Shown one piece after another: positions 34,040 through 42,176 of a stretch of DNA of 64,000 bases (the stretch's first letter is position 1; every line of letters begins with the position of its first letter). The notes beneath the pieces were generated by a model. It was not told the DNA's origin. It made no database searches and saw only the letters and a list, made by a program, of their open reading frames with translations. The stretch lies in NCBI GenBank assembly GCA_030652345.1, contig JAUSAU010000085.1, positions 1 to 64,000 of the forward strand, given 5' to 3'. The position numbers and the translations under genes were made by a program. The stretch comes from Coriobacteriia bacterium (GTDB lineage Bacteria; Actinomycetota; Coriobacteriia; Anaerosomatales; PALSA-660).

Positions 34040-34792
34040 CTAGGGAACCATCACGAGCGTGACGTCACCGACGCCGCGGATCAGATCGATCTCGATCTTC
34101 GGGCCCGGACCGCCCCACGCGTCGTTGACCCACGAGTTGCCGTCCGCCCTGAAGCCGTCGGCCGTGTAGTCGCCCAGACCGTCTTGGCGGCCGTTGACGC
34201 GGACACCGACATCCTTGGGCAGCCGTACCTTCAGGCTGCCGACGCCCGCCTCGATGCGAGCGGCGAGGTCGCCGTTGCGCGGGCCGGAAAGGTCGACCGT
34301 CGTCTCTCCGACCCCGGTCAGCGCGTCGAGCTCGGTCAAGTCGAGGCCGCGAAGGTCGAGCGTCGCGGCACCGACGCCGAGCCGTAGCTTCAGTCGCGTG
34401 GGCCGTCCGCCTCCGAGAACGACCTTCCAGGCGTTGCGGGTATCCCGGAGCGGCGGGACCCCGATGCGCTCCAACTGGTTCACGGTGATCGCGAGTGTCC
34501 CGCTCTCGACGGTCGACGCGAACTCCGGCTTCCACTGCTTCGGGGCGTAGGTGCATTCGGCGGCGAAAGCCGACGTCGAACTCGAGTCGGCGCTCAGCGT
34601 CAGCTCGCCGACGCCCATCCTCAGCTCGGTATCGATCGCGGACGCGCTCCCCACCGGGATCGCCGTGGTCTCGGTCGACGTTCCGACCCTGGTACTGTCC
34701 TGCAGCTTCACACGCGTGCACCCTGTCGTCGCCGTGAGTGCGGCGAGTGCCAGGAGCGCGAGCGCGATCAGCGTGATCGTTCGCTTCATCAT
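34040..34792 (-). CDS. Lipoprotein with toastrack-like adhesin domain
   Basis: About 250 residues. Signal peptide with lipobox near TATTGC (Cys25 or so), then a beta-rich region with regularly spaced Gly-Val/Asp repeats (MGVGELTLSADSSSTSAF, LGVGAATLDLRGLDL, AGVGSLKVRLPKDVGVRV) typical of DUF4097/LiaF-type beta-helical toastrack domains. AAGGAG suits ATG 34792 or 34789. It follows the PadR and HAAS-type sensor genes in the same direction (20-bp gap), suggesting a stress-sensing envelope module. Confidence 0.8.
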   Translation of the reverse strand: MMKRTITLIALALLALAALTATTGCTRVKLQDSTRVGTSTETTAIPVGSASAIDTELRMGVGELTLSADSSSTSAFAAECTYAPKQWKPEFASTVESGTLAITVNQLERIGVPPLRDTRNAWKVVLGGGRPTRLKLRLGVGAATLDLRGLDLTELDALTGVGETTVDLSGPRNGDLAARIEAGVGSLKVRLPKDVGVRVNGRQDGLGDYTADGFRADGNSWVNDAWGGPGPKIEIDLIRGVGDVTLVMVP

Positions 34793-34812
34793 CTCTTCTC
34801 CTTGGGTCCTTC

Positions 34813-35787
34813 TCAGTTCCCGGCGTCCGGCTGCACCGGGGACACGGCTTGGCCGCTTCCCACGGGGCCGACCGGCGCGCCGACGGGATCGCTCTCGAAG
34901 CGGCCCACGAGCATCACCTTCGCGAACAGGCCGTGCAGGTAGCCGACGCCCTTGGACAGCCACAGCGTCACGAAGAAGCCGAGGACGCCGAGCGCCATGA
35001 CGAGCGGGACGCCCCACGGCTCGAGGTAGTAGCCGTACATGGCGCCTCCGTCGACCGACATCGCGATCGGGAAGTGGAAGATCGCCTGCGCAACCGGAGT
35101 GACCACGAGAGCCAGCGAGACGGTCAACGCCGTGACGATCACCGTGAAGTACGTGATGCCGAGCGGGAGCATCAGCAGCATGTAGAGCATGGTCGCCCAC
35201 GTGCGGTAGTCGGTGATCCAGCTCTTCAGACGCTCCCAGAAGGTGCCGCCGCCGGTCCCCACGATCCGCGGGCGGCGCGGCATGCGCACGCCGAGCAACC
35301 CTTCGACCATGCGGCCCTCGGCCAGCGATATCGCCCGCACCGCTGCGATGAACAGCAGCAGCACCGGGACGCCGATGATCAGGACCATCAGGCCCGCGGA
35401 AAGCGACAGCCCTGTGACGACGACGGTGAAGTAGATCGCGCCCGTCGCGAGCGAGAGCAGCATGTAGAACAGCGCGCCCCACGCACCGGGATCGGCGATC
35501 ACGCCGACGAAGCGGGCGATCGGGTTGGTGCTCTTCGGGGTCGGCACCGGGCGCCGCAGCGCCGCGACGACGGTGCGCTCCGTCTCCTTGTAGGCGACCG
35601 CGATCTCATCCGGCGCGCCGTACGCGTCGATGGCCGCGAGCATCGCCTCGGACGTGCCGCCGCCTTCGGCGGTCGCGCTGCGCAGGTACTCCTCCGCGTC
35701 GTAGACCGCGTCCTGGACCAGTGCGGGGTCCGCGCCCGCCAGTGCAGCGCGCAGTTCGAGCAGATACGCCTCGATGGTGTCAGCCAT
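34813..35787 (-). CDS. HAAS plus sensor-domain membrane protein
   Basis: A 324-residue protein. The N-terminal HAAS domain (1-75: EAYLLELRAALAGADPALVQ, then DAEEYLRSATAEGG and AIDAYGAPDEIAVAYKETER) precedes two similar membrane units (GALFYMLLSLATGAIYFTVV, and TMLYMLLMLPLGITYFTVIV), the duplicated sensor domain. This layout is common beside PadR regulators. Its ATG overlaps the PadR stop by 8 bases. It probably controls or responds to envelope state through PadR. Confidence 0.85.
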   Translation of the reverse strand: MADTIEAYLLELRAALAGADPALVQDAVYDAEEYLRSATAEGGGTSEAMLAAIDAYGAPDEIAVAYKETERTVVAALRRPVPTPKSTNPIARFVGVIADPGAWGALFYMLLSLATGAIYFTVVVTGLSLSAGLMVLIIGVPVLLLFIAAVRAISLAEGRMVEGLLGVRMPRRPRIVGTGGGTFWERLKSWITDYRTWATMLYMLLMLPLGITYFTVIVTALTVSLALVVTPVAQAIFHFPIAMSVDGGAMYGYYLEPWGVPLVMALGVLGFFVTLWLSKGVGYLHGLFAKVMLVGRFESDPVGAPVGPVGSGQAVSPVQPDAGN

Positions 35788-36151
35788 CGTTCCTCCCCTC
35801 CAACGTCGAATCCACGAACCCGCGGGTGCGCGCCCAGGCCGACTTCCAGTCGGTGAGCACGGCCCGGCCCCGGTCCGTGATCGTGTAGTACTTGCGTGGC
35901 GGGCCGGCCACACTGGGCTCGACCCGGCTTCCGAGCAGCCCCTGCTCCTCCATCGAGCGGAGAACGGGGTAGAGCGTCCCTTGCTTGACCGGCGTCCCGT
36001 CCGGCCAGCCCGCCTCGATGCTCTTTGCGATCTGGTAGCCGTAGAGCGGCTCCGTCGAGCGGTCGAGGATGGCGAGCAGGACGAGTGAGACGGTCCCTGC
36101 GTTCAGCTCCTTCTGGAACTTGCGCAGGATGGCGTCATCGACGGGGTCCAT
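35780..36151 (-). CDS. PadR-family transcriptional regulator
   Basis: A 123-residue PadR protein: GTVSLVLLAILDRSTEPLYG, VKQGTLYPVLRSMEEQGLLG and PPRKYYTITDRGRAVLTDW span the winged helix; the C-terminus (WKSAWARTRGFVDSTLEG) forms the dimer helix. ATG 36151 has AAGGAGG upstream. Paired palindromic sites in its promoter are the likely operators. It leads an operon with the HAAS-type sensor and the toastrack lipoprotein. Confidence 0.92.
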   Translation of the reverse strand: MDPVDDAILRKFQKELNAGTVSLVLLAILDRSTEPLYGYQIAKSIEAGWPDGTPVKQGTLYPVLRSMEEQGLLGSRVEPSVAGPPRKYYTITDRGRAVLTDWKSAWARTRGFVDSTLEGRNDG

Positions 36152-36219
36152 GGCCACCTCCTTGTCAGCGTGTCAGCGGACCGGCCCACAGGGCCGCTCC
36201 GCGTCGGTTGTCGTGACTC

Positions 36220-36281
36220 GATACTATTGTGAAGGTGCTACTAGTCAAGACGTAGACTACTACGAACTTCGTACTAGTCAA
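36220..36281 (-). promoter_or_regulatory. padR promoter with dyad and repeated TTGACTAGTA boxes
   Basis: On the minus strand a 23-bp dyad ACTAGTACGAA-G-TTCGTAGTAGT (36278-36256, 10 of 11 half-site bases matching) overlaps a first TTGACT. A second TTGACTAGTA (36248-36239) is followed 16 bases on by TAGTAT (36226-36221), a good -35/-10 pair. The duplicated box and dyad look like PadR operators; this is inferred. Confidence 0.6.
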
Positions 36282-36315
36282 CCCCGAATATCGAGATCGC
36301 AACGCGGGTGATGCA

Positions 36316-36352
36316 GAAGGGCGCCCCGCGGGTTCGCGGGACGCCCTCTTCG
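36316..36352 (-). terminator. Rho-independent terminator of PLP-enzyme gene
   Basis: AGGGCG-CCCGCG / CGCGGG-CGCCCT stem with a GGTT loop and one internal mismatch, followed on the minus strand by TCTGCATCACCC. It is the third copy of the GCAGAAGGGC terminator block in the window. Confidence 0.65.
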
Positions 36353-36429
36353 TGAGCGGCAGCGTATGCACTACTTGATGAGCCAGCTGTGGCGCACGCC
36401 GGCCGGATAGCCCGGGGACGCGACCTCTG

Positions 36430-37572
36430 TCAGATCTCGGCGAGCGCCCGGTCGAGGTCGGCGATCAGGTCGTCGACATGCTCGATGCCGACCGAGACCC
36501 GGATGAGGTCCTCGGTGATGCCGATGGCGCGCCGGACGTGTTCGGGCATCGAGACGTGCGTCATCGTGAACGGCTGCTCGATGAGCGACTCCACGCCGCC
36601 GAGCGACTCGGCGAGCGTGAACAGTTCCACGGCCTCGAGGAAGCGTCGCGCCTCGTCGTTCCCGCCCTTGATGCGGAACGAGAACGTGCCCCCGAACCCG
36701 GACGCCTGGCTGAGCGCCAGCGCGTGCTGCGGGTGACTCTCCAACCCGGGGTGCAGGACCCGGCTGACCTTCGGGTGCGCCTCGAGCCAGCGCGCGATCG
36801 CGAGCGCGTTGGCGTTGTGCGCCTCCATGCGCAGCGCGAGCGTCTTGACGCCGCGCAGCACGAGGAAGCAGTCGAACGGCGCCTCGGCCGCACCGAGCGC
36901 GTTCTGCAGGAAGCCGATGCGCTCGGCGAGCGCGTCGTCCGCGACGATGAGCGCGCCGCCCACGACGTCGGAGTGGCCGTTGATGTACTTGGTCGTCGAG
37001 TGCATCACCACGTCGATCCCGAGCTCCAGCGGACGCTGGAAGTACGGCGAGAGGAACGTGTTGTCACACATCGTGAGGATGCCGTGGCGCTTCGCGAGGC
37101 CGGCGATCGCGCGCAGGTCCACGAGGTTCATGAGCGGATTGGTCGGCGTCTCGATCCAGATGCCCTTGGTGGTCGGCCGCACGGCCGCCTCGACCGCATC
37201 GAGGTCGCGCAGGTTCACGAAGTCGATCGCGATGTCCTTCTGCGCGACGACGGAGGTCAGCAGCCGATAGGTCCCGCCGTAGAGGTCGTCGTGGACGATG
37301 AGGTGGTCGCCGGCCGAGAAGTGCGTGAACATCGTGGCGGTGGCCGCCATGCCCGTCGAGAAGACGAACCCGGCGGTGCCTCCCTCGAGCGCGGCGAGAC
37401 ACGACTCGAGCTGCTTGCGCGTCGGGTTGCCCGAGCGCGTGTAGTCGAACTCACCGGGCTTGTCGAAACCCTCGAACGCGAAGGTCGAGGTCTGGTAGAT
37501 GGGGGGCATGACCGCGCCGTACGCGGGATCGGGCCCCTGTCCGGCGTGGATGGCACGGGTCTCGAACTTCAT
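36430..37572 (-). CDS. Cys/Met-metabolism PLP enzyme (cystathionine gamma-synthase-like)
   Basis: A 380-residue fold-type I PLP enzyme. TSTFAFEGFDKPGEFDYTRSGN and GNPTRKQLESCLAALEGG are family hallmarks; the Schiff-base Lys lies in MHSTTKYINGHSDVVGG. The C-terminal HPGLESHPQHALA and SLGGVESLIEQPFTMTH complete the fold. It could be cystathionine gamma-synthase, beta/gamma-lyase or a sulfhydrylase; these cannot be separated by eye. ATG 37572 has AGAGGAG. It is single, with its own terminator. Confidence 0.92.
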   Translation of the reverse strand: MKFETRAIHAGQGPDPAYGAVMPPIYQTSTFAFEGFDKPGEFDYTRSGNPTRKQLESCLAALEGGTAGFVFSTGMAATATMFTHFSAGDHLIVHDDLYGGTYRLLTSVVAQKDIAIDFVNLRDLDAVEAAVRPTTKGIWIETPTNPLMNLVDLRAIAGLAKRHGILTMCDNTFLSPYFQRPLELGIDVVMHSTTKYINGHSDVVGGALIVADDALAERIGFLQNALGAAEAPFDCFLVLRGVKTLALRMEAHNANALAIARWLEAHPKVSRVLHPGLESHPQHALALSQASGFGGTFSFRIKGGNDEARRFLEAVELFTLAESLGGVESLIEQPFTMTHVSMPEHVRRAIGITEDLIRVSVGIEHVDDLIADLDRALAEI

Positions 37573-37690
37573 GGGGCTCCTCTCGAAGGGCGCGGGGAAC
37601 GGGGTATTCCGCACCGGTCGTGTGGGGAAGTCTAGCGTCTGCGCAGTACGGTCGACCGCACCGGTTCGATGCGGTTCAACGGCACGGACG

Positions 37691-38794
37691 TCACTCGCTG
37701 TTCTTGCGAAGATGCTGCCGGTAGGTCTTCTTGATGGTCTTCCACTTGTTCTTCTCCTCGGCGCGGAGCCGGGCGTCTTTCTGACGAGCGGTGAAGGCCG
37801 TCTCCTTCATGAGACGCACGTAGCTGTCGTACCGGTCCTGCCCGAGTACTCCGCTCTCCAGCGCCTCGAGCACACCGCACCCCGGCTCGGTCTCATGCGT
37901 ACAGTCGGCGAACCGACATGTCGCAGCGAGCTCGGTGATCTCGGGGAACGCGGCAGCGATGCCCGCCTCGGCGTCCCACAGCGCGACTGCCCTCAGCCCC
38001 GGCGTATCGATGAGCACACCGCCCCCGGGCAGCGGTATGAGCTCGCGCGCCACGGTCGTGTGCCGTCCCTTGCCGTCGAACTCCCGGACGTCCGAGATGG
38101 CCTGGACGTCCGCGCCCACGAGACGATTGACCAGACGCGACTTGCCCGCGCCCGACGGGCCGATGAGGGCCACGGTACGGTGCCCGCGGGCGTACGCCAG
38201 CAGCGCCTCGATACCCTCGCCGCTCACCGCGCTCTCGAGCACCACGTCGACACCGAACGCGATGGAACCCGCAGTCGCCAGATCGGCTGCCGCGTCCGGT
38301 GACAGGTCCGACTTCGACAGGACGATGACGGGTGTCGCCCCGCTCTCCCACGAGAGCGCGATCTCCCGCTCGAGACGACGCAGGTTCGGCACCGTATCGA
38401 TCGGCTGAAGCACGAAGACGGTATCGATGTTGGCCGCGATGACCTGCCCGATCGCGGCCTTGCCCGGGTCCCGGCGCACGAACGCCGAGTGCCGCGGGAG
38501 GACCGCCTCTGCCAGCGCGACGTCCATGTCCGGGTCGTTGCGCAGCGCGATCCAGTCCCCGACGGCCGGCAGCGCCTCGACCTCCTCGGCATCCTTGAGG
38601 AGATGGACGGCGACCTCAGCGCGAACGACTCCCATCGCGGTCGCAGCCGTCAGGGCACCCCGATCGGTCCGGATCACGCGGGCGGGCATCAGCCCGGCGG
38701 CGGCGTGCTCGGCGAACAGCGCGCGGTAGCGCTCGAACCCGAGGAGATCGAGCGAGGAGTCGTCAGTCGCGGCCTCATCGATATGATCGAGCAA
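37691..38794 (-). CDS. rsgA: Ribosome small subunit GTPase RsgA
   Basis: About 367 residues: OB-fold (residues 35-100), circularly permuted GTPase with G4 VLSKSDLSPDA first, then G1 GPSGAGKSRLVNRLVG, HTTVARELIPLPGGGVLIDT and G3 DTPGLR, and a Zn-binding C-terminal knuckle CRFADCTHETEPGC. It acts in late 30S maturation. The start is uncertain: TTG 38794 is 6 bases after AAGGGG; GTG 38809 is another option. It is divergent from the rubrerythrin gene. Confidence 0.95.
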   Translation of the reverse strand: MLDHIDEAATDDSSLDLLGFERYRALFAEHAAAGLMPARVIRTDRGALTAATAMGVVRAEVAVHLLKDAEEVEALPAVGDWIALRNDPDMDVALAEAVLPRHSAFVRRDPGKAAIGQVIAANIDTVFVLQPIDTVPNLRRLEREIALSWESGATPVIVLSKSDLSPDAAADLATAGSIAFGVDVVLESAVSGEGIEALLAYARGHRTVALIGPSGAGKSRLVNRLVGADVQAISDVREFDGKGRHTTVARELIPLPGGGVLIDTPGLRAVALWDAEAGIAAAFPEITELAATCRFADCTHETEPGCGVLEALESGVLGQDRYDSYVRLMKETAFTARQKDARLRAEEKNKWKTIKKTYRQHLRKNSE

Positions 38795-38948
38795 CGCGGT
38801 CCCCTTCACGCATGGCACGCCGGCGCCCACAAGACACTAGCACGCATCCGATCCGTCGCAACAAGGGCGCGAGGGGGCGTGAGCACTGTCGGCAGTTCGG
38901 GCATCCTCTCAGATAAGTCTACCCGCCCCTCATGGAAGAGGAGTCCCC

Positions 38949-39521
38949 ATGACCATCAAGGGCTCGCGCACCGAAGCGAACCTGCTCAAGTCCTTCGCGG
39001 GAGAGAGCCAGGCCCGCAACCGCTATACGTACTTCGCGTCAGTCGCAAAGAAGGAGGGCTTCGAGCAGATCTCGGCCATCTTCCTGGAGACGGCCGACAA
39101 CGAGAAGGAGCACGCGAAGGTCTTCTTCAAGTACCTCGAGGGCGGAGACCTCGAGATCACGGCCGCCTACCCCGCGGGCCGCATCGGCACGACCGCCGAG
39201 AACCTTCTGGCGGCGGCCGAGGGCGAAAAGATGGAGTGGAGCGCGATCTACCCGGAGTTCGCGGACATCGCCGAGGCCGAGGGCTTTGCGGCCATCGCGA
39301 CATCGTGGCGCGAGATCGCCGACGTCGAGGATAAGCACGAGAAGCGGTATCGCAAGCTCCTCGCGAACGTCGAGACGGGCAAGGTCTTCACCAAGGACAG
39401 CCCCATGCGCTGGAAGTGCCGCAACTGCGGCTACGTGCACGAGGGAACGAGCGCACCCGACATCTGCCCCGCGTGCTTGCACCCGCAGTCCTACTACGAG
39501 GTCTTCGTCGAGACGTACTGA
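38949..39521 (+). CDS. Rubrerythrin
   Basis: A 190-residue classical rubrerythrin. The N-terminal ferritin-like domain has paired ExxH motifs (SFAGESQARNRYTYFASVAK with the first Glu, ETADNEKEHAKVFFKYLE, EIADVEDKHEKRYRKLL) that hold the di-iron site. The C-terminal rubredoxin domain shows CRNCGYVHEG and CPACLHPQSYYEV. It reduces hydrogen peroxide in the cytoplasm of anaerobes. The start has AGAGGAG upstream. Confidence 0.97.
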   Translation: MTIKGSRTEANLLKSFAGESQARNRYTYFASVAKKEGFEQISAIFLETADNEKEHAKVFFKYLEGGDLEITAAYPAGRIGTTAENLLAAAEGEKMEWSAIYPEFADIAEAEGFAAIATSWREIADVEDKHEKRYRKLLANVETGKVFTKDSPMRWKCRNCGYVHEGTSAPDICPACLHPQSYYEVFVETY

Positions 39522-39548
39522 CCAGTACCGGACTGCAGCTCCGACAGC

Positions 39549-39573
39549 GGGCCGCCCCGATCCGGGGCGGCCC
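39549..39573. terminator. Bidirectional Rho-independent terminator
   Basis: An 11-bp perfect stem GGGCCGCCCCG with a 3-base ATC loop between the convergent rubrerythrin and histidine kinase genes. On the plus strand GACTATATCT follows. Confidence 0.8.
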
Positions 39574-39575
39574 GA

Positions 39576-41027
39576 CTATATCTGCTTGACGGGGATCCTC
39601 ACGGTGAACGTCGACCCTGCGCCGAGCGAGCTCTCGACCCCGATGTGGCCGTCGAGCAGTTCGGTCAGGTCCCTGGAGACCGCGAGTCCGAGCCCCGTCC
39701 CCTGAGGCTTCATCCGACTTGCGGTATCGATCTGGCTGAACGGCTCGAATATCCGGTCGAGTTCTGCCGGAGCCATGCCGATCCCGGTGTCGACGACCGC
39801 GATCTCGAGCACGTCGCCACGCACCGCGATCCGCACTGAGACGCGACCCCCCGGATCGGTGAACTTGACGGCGTTGCTGATGAGGTTGCGTGTGATCTGG
39901 GCCAGTTTGCCCGGGTCCGTCCGTACTGCCACCTCGGTCTCGCACTCGACGACCAGTTCGATCGACCGGTCGTCAGCGTATGGCCGCATCGTATCGAGCA
40001 TGGAGTCGCCGAACGCACACAGATCGACCTGCTCATCCGAGACGGCGGCCTTGCCGGACTCGATGCGGGCGATATCCAGAACATCATTGACGATGTCGAG
40101 CAGTTGGCGACCGGCCCGTCGAACCATCCCGAGCTGGCGCCCCTGCTCTTCGCTCACGGGTCCGGCCATACCGTCGATCAGGATGCCCGTGAACCCGATC
40201 ACCGCATTGAGCGGGGTACGCAACTCGTGGCTCATCTTGGCCAGGAAGTCGCGCTTGGCTCGGTTCGCCTTCTCGAGCTGGGCGTTGAGGTCGACGAGTT
40301 CCTCGGTACGCTCCGACACCGTCCGCTCGAGATCCTGTCGGTACCGCATGCGCTCCGTGACGTCCGCCAGTGCGATGACCACTCCCGAAGTCTCCTCGCC
40401 GATCGGGTTGGTGCTCGTCGATACTGCCACCGTCGACCCGTCGGGAGCCATCAGGAAGCGAACGGCGTCGCGCAGCGGCGCGCCCGAGCACATGTCCGAG
40501 AACGCTTCGGTCGGATCGGCCCAGTCGGGCCGCTGGCCTCCGATGCGCACGCCGGATGCGGGCACCAGCGCACACGTCGCCGGGTCCTCACATATGCGCA
40601 ACAGGTCCCGCGCGGGCTCATTGGCGAACGTGATGAGACCCGCCGGGGTCACGACGATGATCCCCGTCGGGGTCGTGCCGACGATGGTCGTGAGCAGACG
40701 ATGCTCCGTTCGCACGGCATCCTCGGCGCGCGCCTGGACATCGATCTGCCGCCCGAGGGACAGCGTATAGACGGTGTACGCCATGAGCGGAAGGAAGAGC
40801 AGCTCGGCGAAGTCCTCGTACGGGTCGAACATCGCGGTGACGCCGGTCCACTCCAGGACATTGGAGAGCCCGACGAACATGTAGAGCCCCATGGCGGCCG
40901 CGAGCGTGAAGCGGACCGAGCGCAGGATCGGCTGGCCCTTCGGTACGGGGATGAGCACGACGAACACGAGGGCGCAGAGGTACGCCAGGACCGAGGTGAC
41001 ATCGGAGATGTTGATGAGTGTGCGCAT
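39576..41027 (-). CDS. Sensor histidine kinase with PAS domain
   Basis: A 483-residue kinase: N-terminal membrane segments (8-90), PAS domain (about 110-230, TPTGIIVVTPAGLITFANEP), coiled coil (TERMRYRQDLERTVSERTEE), HisKA with FLAKMSHELRTPLNAVIGFT, and HATPase with NLISNAVKFTDPGGRV, DTGIGMA and GTGLGLA. It should autophosphorylate on the HisKA His. There is no response regulator next to it; the gene overlaps a small membrane-protein gene upstream (ATGA), likely its sensory partner. Confidence 0.92.
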   Translation of the reverse strand: MRTLINISDVTSVLAYLCALVFVVLIPVPKGQPILRSVRFTLAAAMGLYMFVGLSNVLEWTGVTAMFDPYEDFAELLFLPLMAYTVYTLSLGRQIDVQARAEDAVRTEHRLLTTIVGTTPTGIIVVTPAGLITFANEPARDLLRICEDPATCALVPASGVRIGGQRPDWADPTEAFSDMCSGAPLRDAVRFLMAPDGSTVAVSTSTNPIGEETSGVVIALADVTERMRYRQDLERTVSERTEELVDLNAQLEKANRAKRDFLAKMSHELRTPLNAVIGFTGILIDGMAGPVSEEQGRQLGMVRRAGRQLLDIVNDVLDIARIESGKAAVSDEQVDLCAFGDSMLDTMRPYADDRSIELVVECETEVAVRTDPGKLAQITRNLISNAVKFTDPGGRVSVRIAVRGDVLEIAVVDTGIGMAPAELDRIFEPFSQIDTASRMKPQGTGLGLAVSRDLTELLDGHIGVESSLGAGSTFTVRIPVKQI

Positions 41028-41317
41028 CAGAGGGCGGCCCGAGACCGCATCGCCACAAGAAGGCGCCACGCGCCGAAAGCGAAGAGCACCCCCGCGACGG
41101 CCATCGCGCCATGCTCGACGGTGTTGAAGAGGTCGAAGTAGGCGAACGCCTTGTTCTGCTCGATGATCGTCGCGCTGAAGGCACCCAGCATCGCGACATA
41201 GCCGGCGATGAAGTAACGCTTGCCCGGCAGGTCGATGTGGCGAAGGCCGACCCACATGACCGGCGTGAGGAAGAGCGCCACCAGAAGATCGGCGATCTCG
41301 CTCGGCTGGTAGTACAC
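41027..41317 (-). CDS. Small membrane partner of histidine kinase
   Basis: A 96-residue protein with three membrane segments (about 6-25, 36-55, 65-90). It begins YYQPSEIADLLVALFLTPVM; no known domain is recognised. GTG 41317 has GGAGG four bases upstream. Overlap with the kinase start suggests the two work as one signalling unit, perhaps sensing through the membrane. Confidence 0.7.
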   Translation of the reverse strand: MYYQPSEIADLLVALFLTPVMWVGLRHIDLPGKRYFIAGYVAMLGAFSATIIEQNKAFAYFDLFNTVEHGAMAVAGVLFAFGAWRLLVAMRSRAAL

Positions 41318-41396
41318 GCGACCTCCGCCCCTCGAAAACAGGCTCCCGCACGAGTGTACCCCACCCGAACGGGCGTGCGTGCGTGCGTACGTGGGT

Positions 41397-41855
41397 ATGG
41401 ACGAACCGATGCAAGCGATGACGGATCAGACCGGGATCGTCGATAGCCGCCGCAGCGCGGGTCGCCTCGCGATGCTCGCGCTCGGCCTCCTGATCCTCGG
41501 GGCCGCCGCATGGCACGCGGGCACTCTGGCGGCGTTCCGGGCGTCGGCCACCGGGACGACGCCGGCCCGCCTTGAGTACGCGCGGCTGGCGGCCACGCTC
41601 GGGCCGTGGGATGAGCGCTTCGCGTGGAGGGTGATCGCGCTGGAGGGCCTGAGCGTCCTCGAGCAAGGTCGCATCGTCGACGCGTATCGACTTCTGGAGC
41701 CGTACTCGGGCATCGTCCGCGGAGACCCGGTCTATCGCGACGCGTACCAGGCCGCCGTCCGAGCGAAGTGGCCACTCGACGCACGCAAAGCTCACCAGCA
41801 ACACGCCAAGGAGCAGAAGGACGGCTACCTCCGCGAGGAGGACGTGTTCAAGTGA
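41397..41855 (+). CDS. Membrane-anchored TPR-like protein
   Basis: About 152 residues from ATG 41397 (other starts at 41379, 41409, 41418). One membrane segment (LAMLALGLLILGAAAWHAGT) is followed by a helical, TPR-like extracytoplasmic part (RLEYARLAATLGPWDERFAW, ALEGLSVLEQGRIVDAYRLL). The tail (KAHQQHAKEQKDGYLREEDV) is charged. Function unknown. It is divergent from the kinase operon. Confidence 0.65.
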   Translation: MDEPMQAMTDQTGIVDSRRSAGRLAMLALGLLILGAAAWHAGTLAAFRASATGTTPARLEYARLAATLGPWDERFAWRVIALEGLSVLEQGRIVDAYRLLEPYSGIVRGDPVYRDAYQAAVRAKWPLDARKAHQQHAKEQKDGYLREEDVFK

Positions 41856-41961
41856 AGGCCGGGCGCACCGACGCCCCGCGCAAGGCGGGGCGTCAGCTCG
41901 AGTACGGGGACTCTGCCGGAGTCGCAGGGATTCGACGCCGGCCGAGGGGTGAGGGGCGGTT

Positions 41962-42063
41962 CTAGAGGAAGGAGATCACGTACGCCAGTACGACACCGGC
42001 GAGGATGATGGCCGCAAAGCGGGTCAGATAGACGTCGCCTTCGCTGAACGAATCCTCGAACAT
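41962..42063 (-). CDS. 33-residue single-pass membrane protein
   Basis: MFEDSFSEGDVYLTRFAAII followed by LAGVVLAYVISFL and TAG. An ideal ribosome site (AAGGAGG, five bases before ATG 42063) and a clean hydrophobic helix of about 20 residues argue that it is real. It is divergent from the LysR gene and may be its regulated target. No family recognised; such miniproteins often stabilise larger membrane complexes. Confidence 0.65.
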   Translation of the reverse strand: MFEDSFSEGDVYLTRFAAIILAGVVLAYVISFL

Positions 42064-42176
42064 GACTGCCTCCTTCGGGTGGATCGACTGCGATGTGCTG
42101 CTTCACAAGCAATCATCGGCCCATCGATACATCAGAACAATTGTCGCTTCCTTCATTGTTTCGTAAGATGTACTTA

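Noticed and set aside
36354..36432. Open frame past the PLP-enzyme stop ending in SPGYPAGVRHSWLIK
   Set aside because: No start codon or ribosome site, only about 25 codons and no recognised family; probably chance between stop and terminator.
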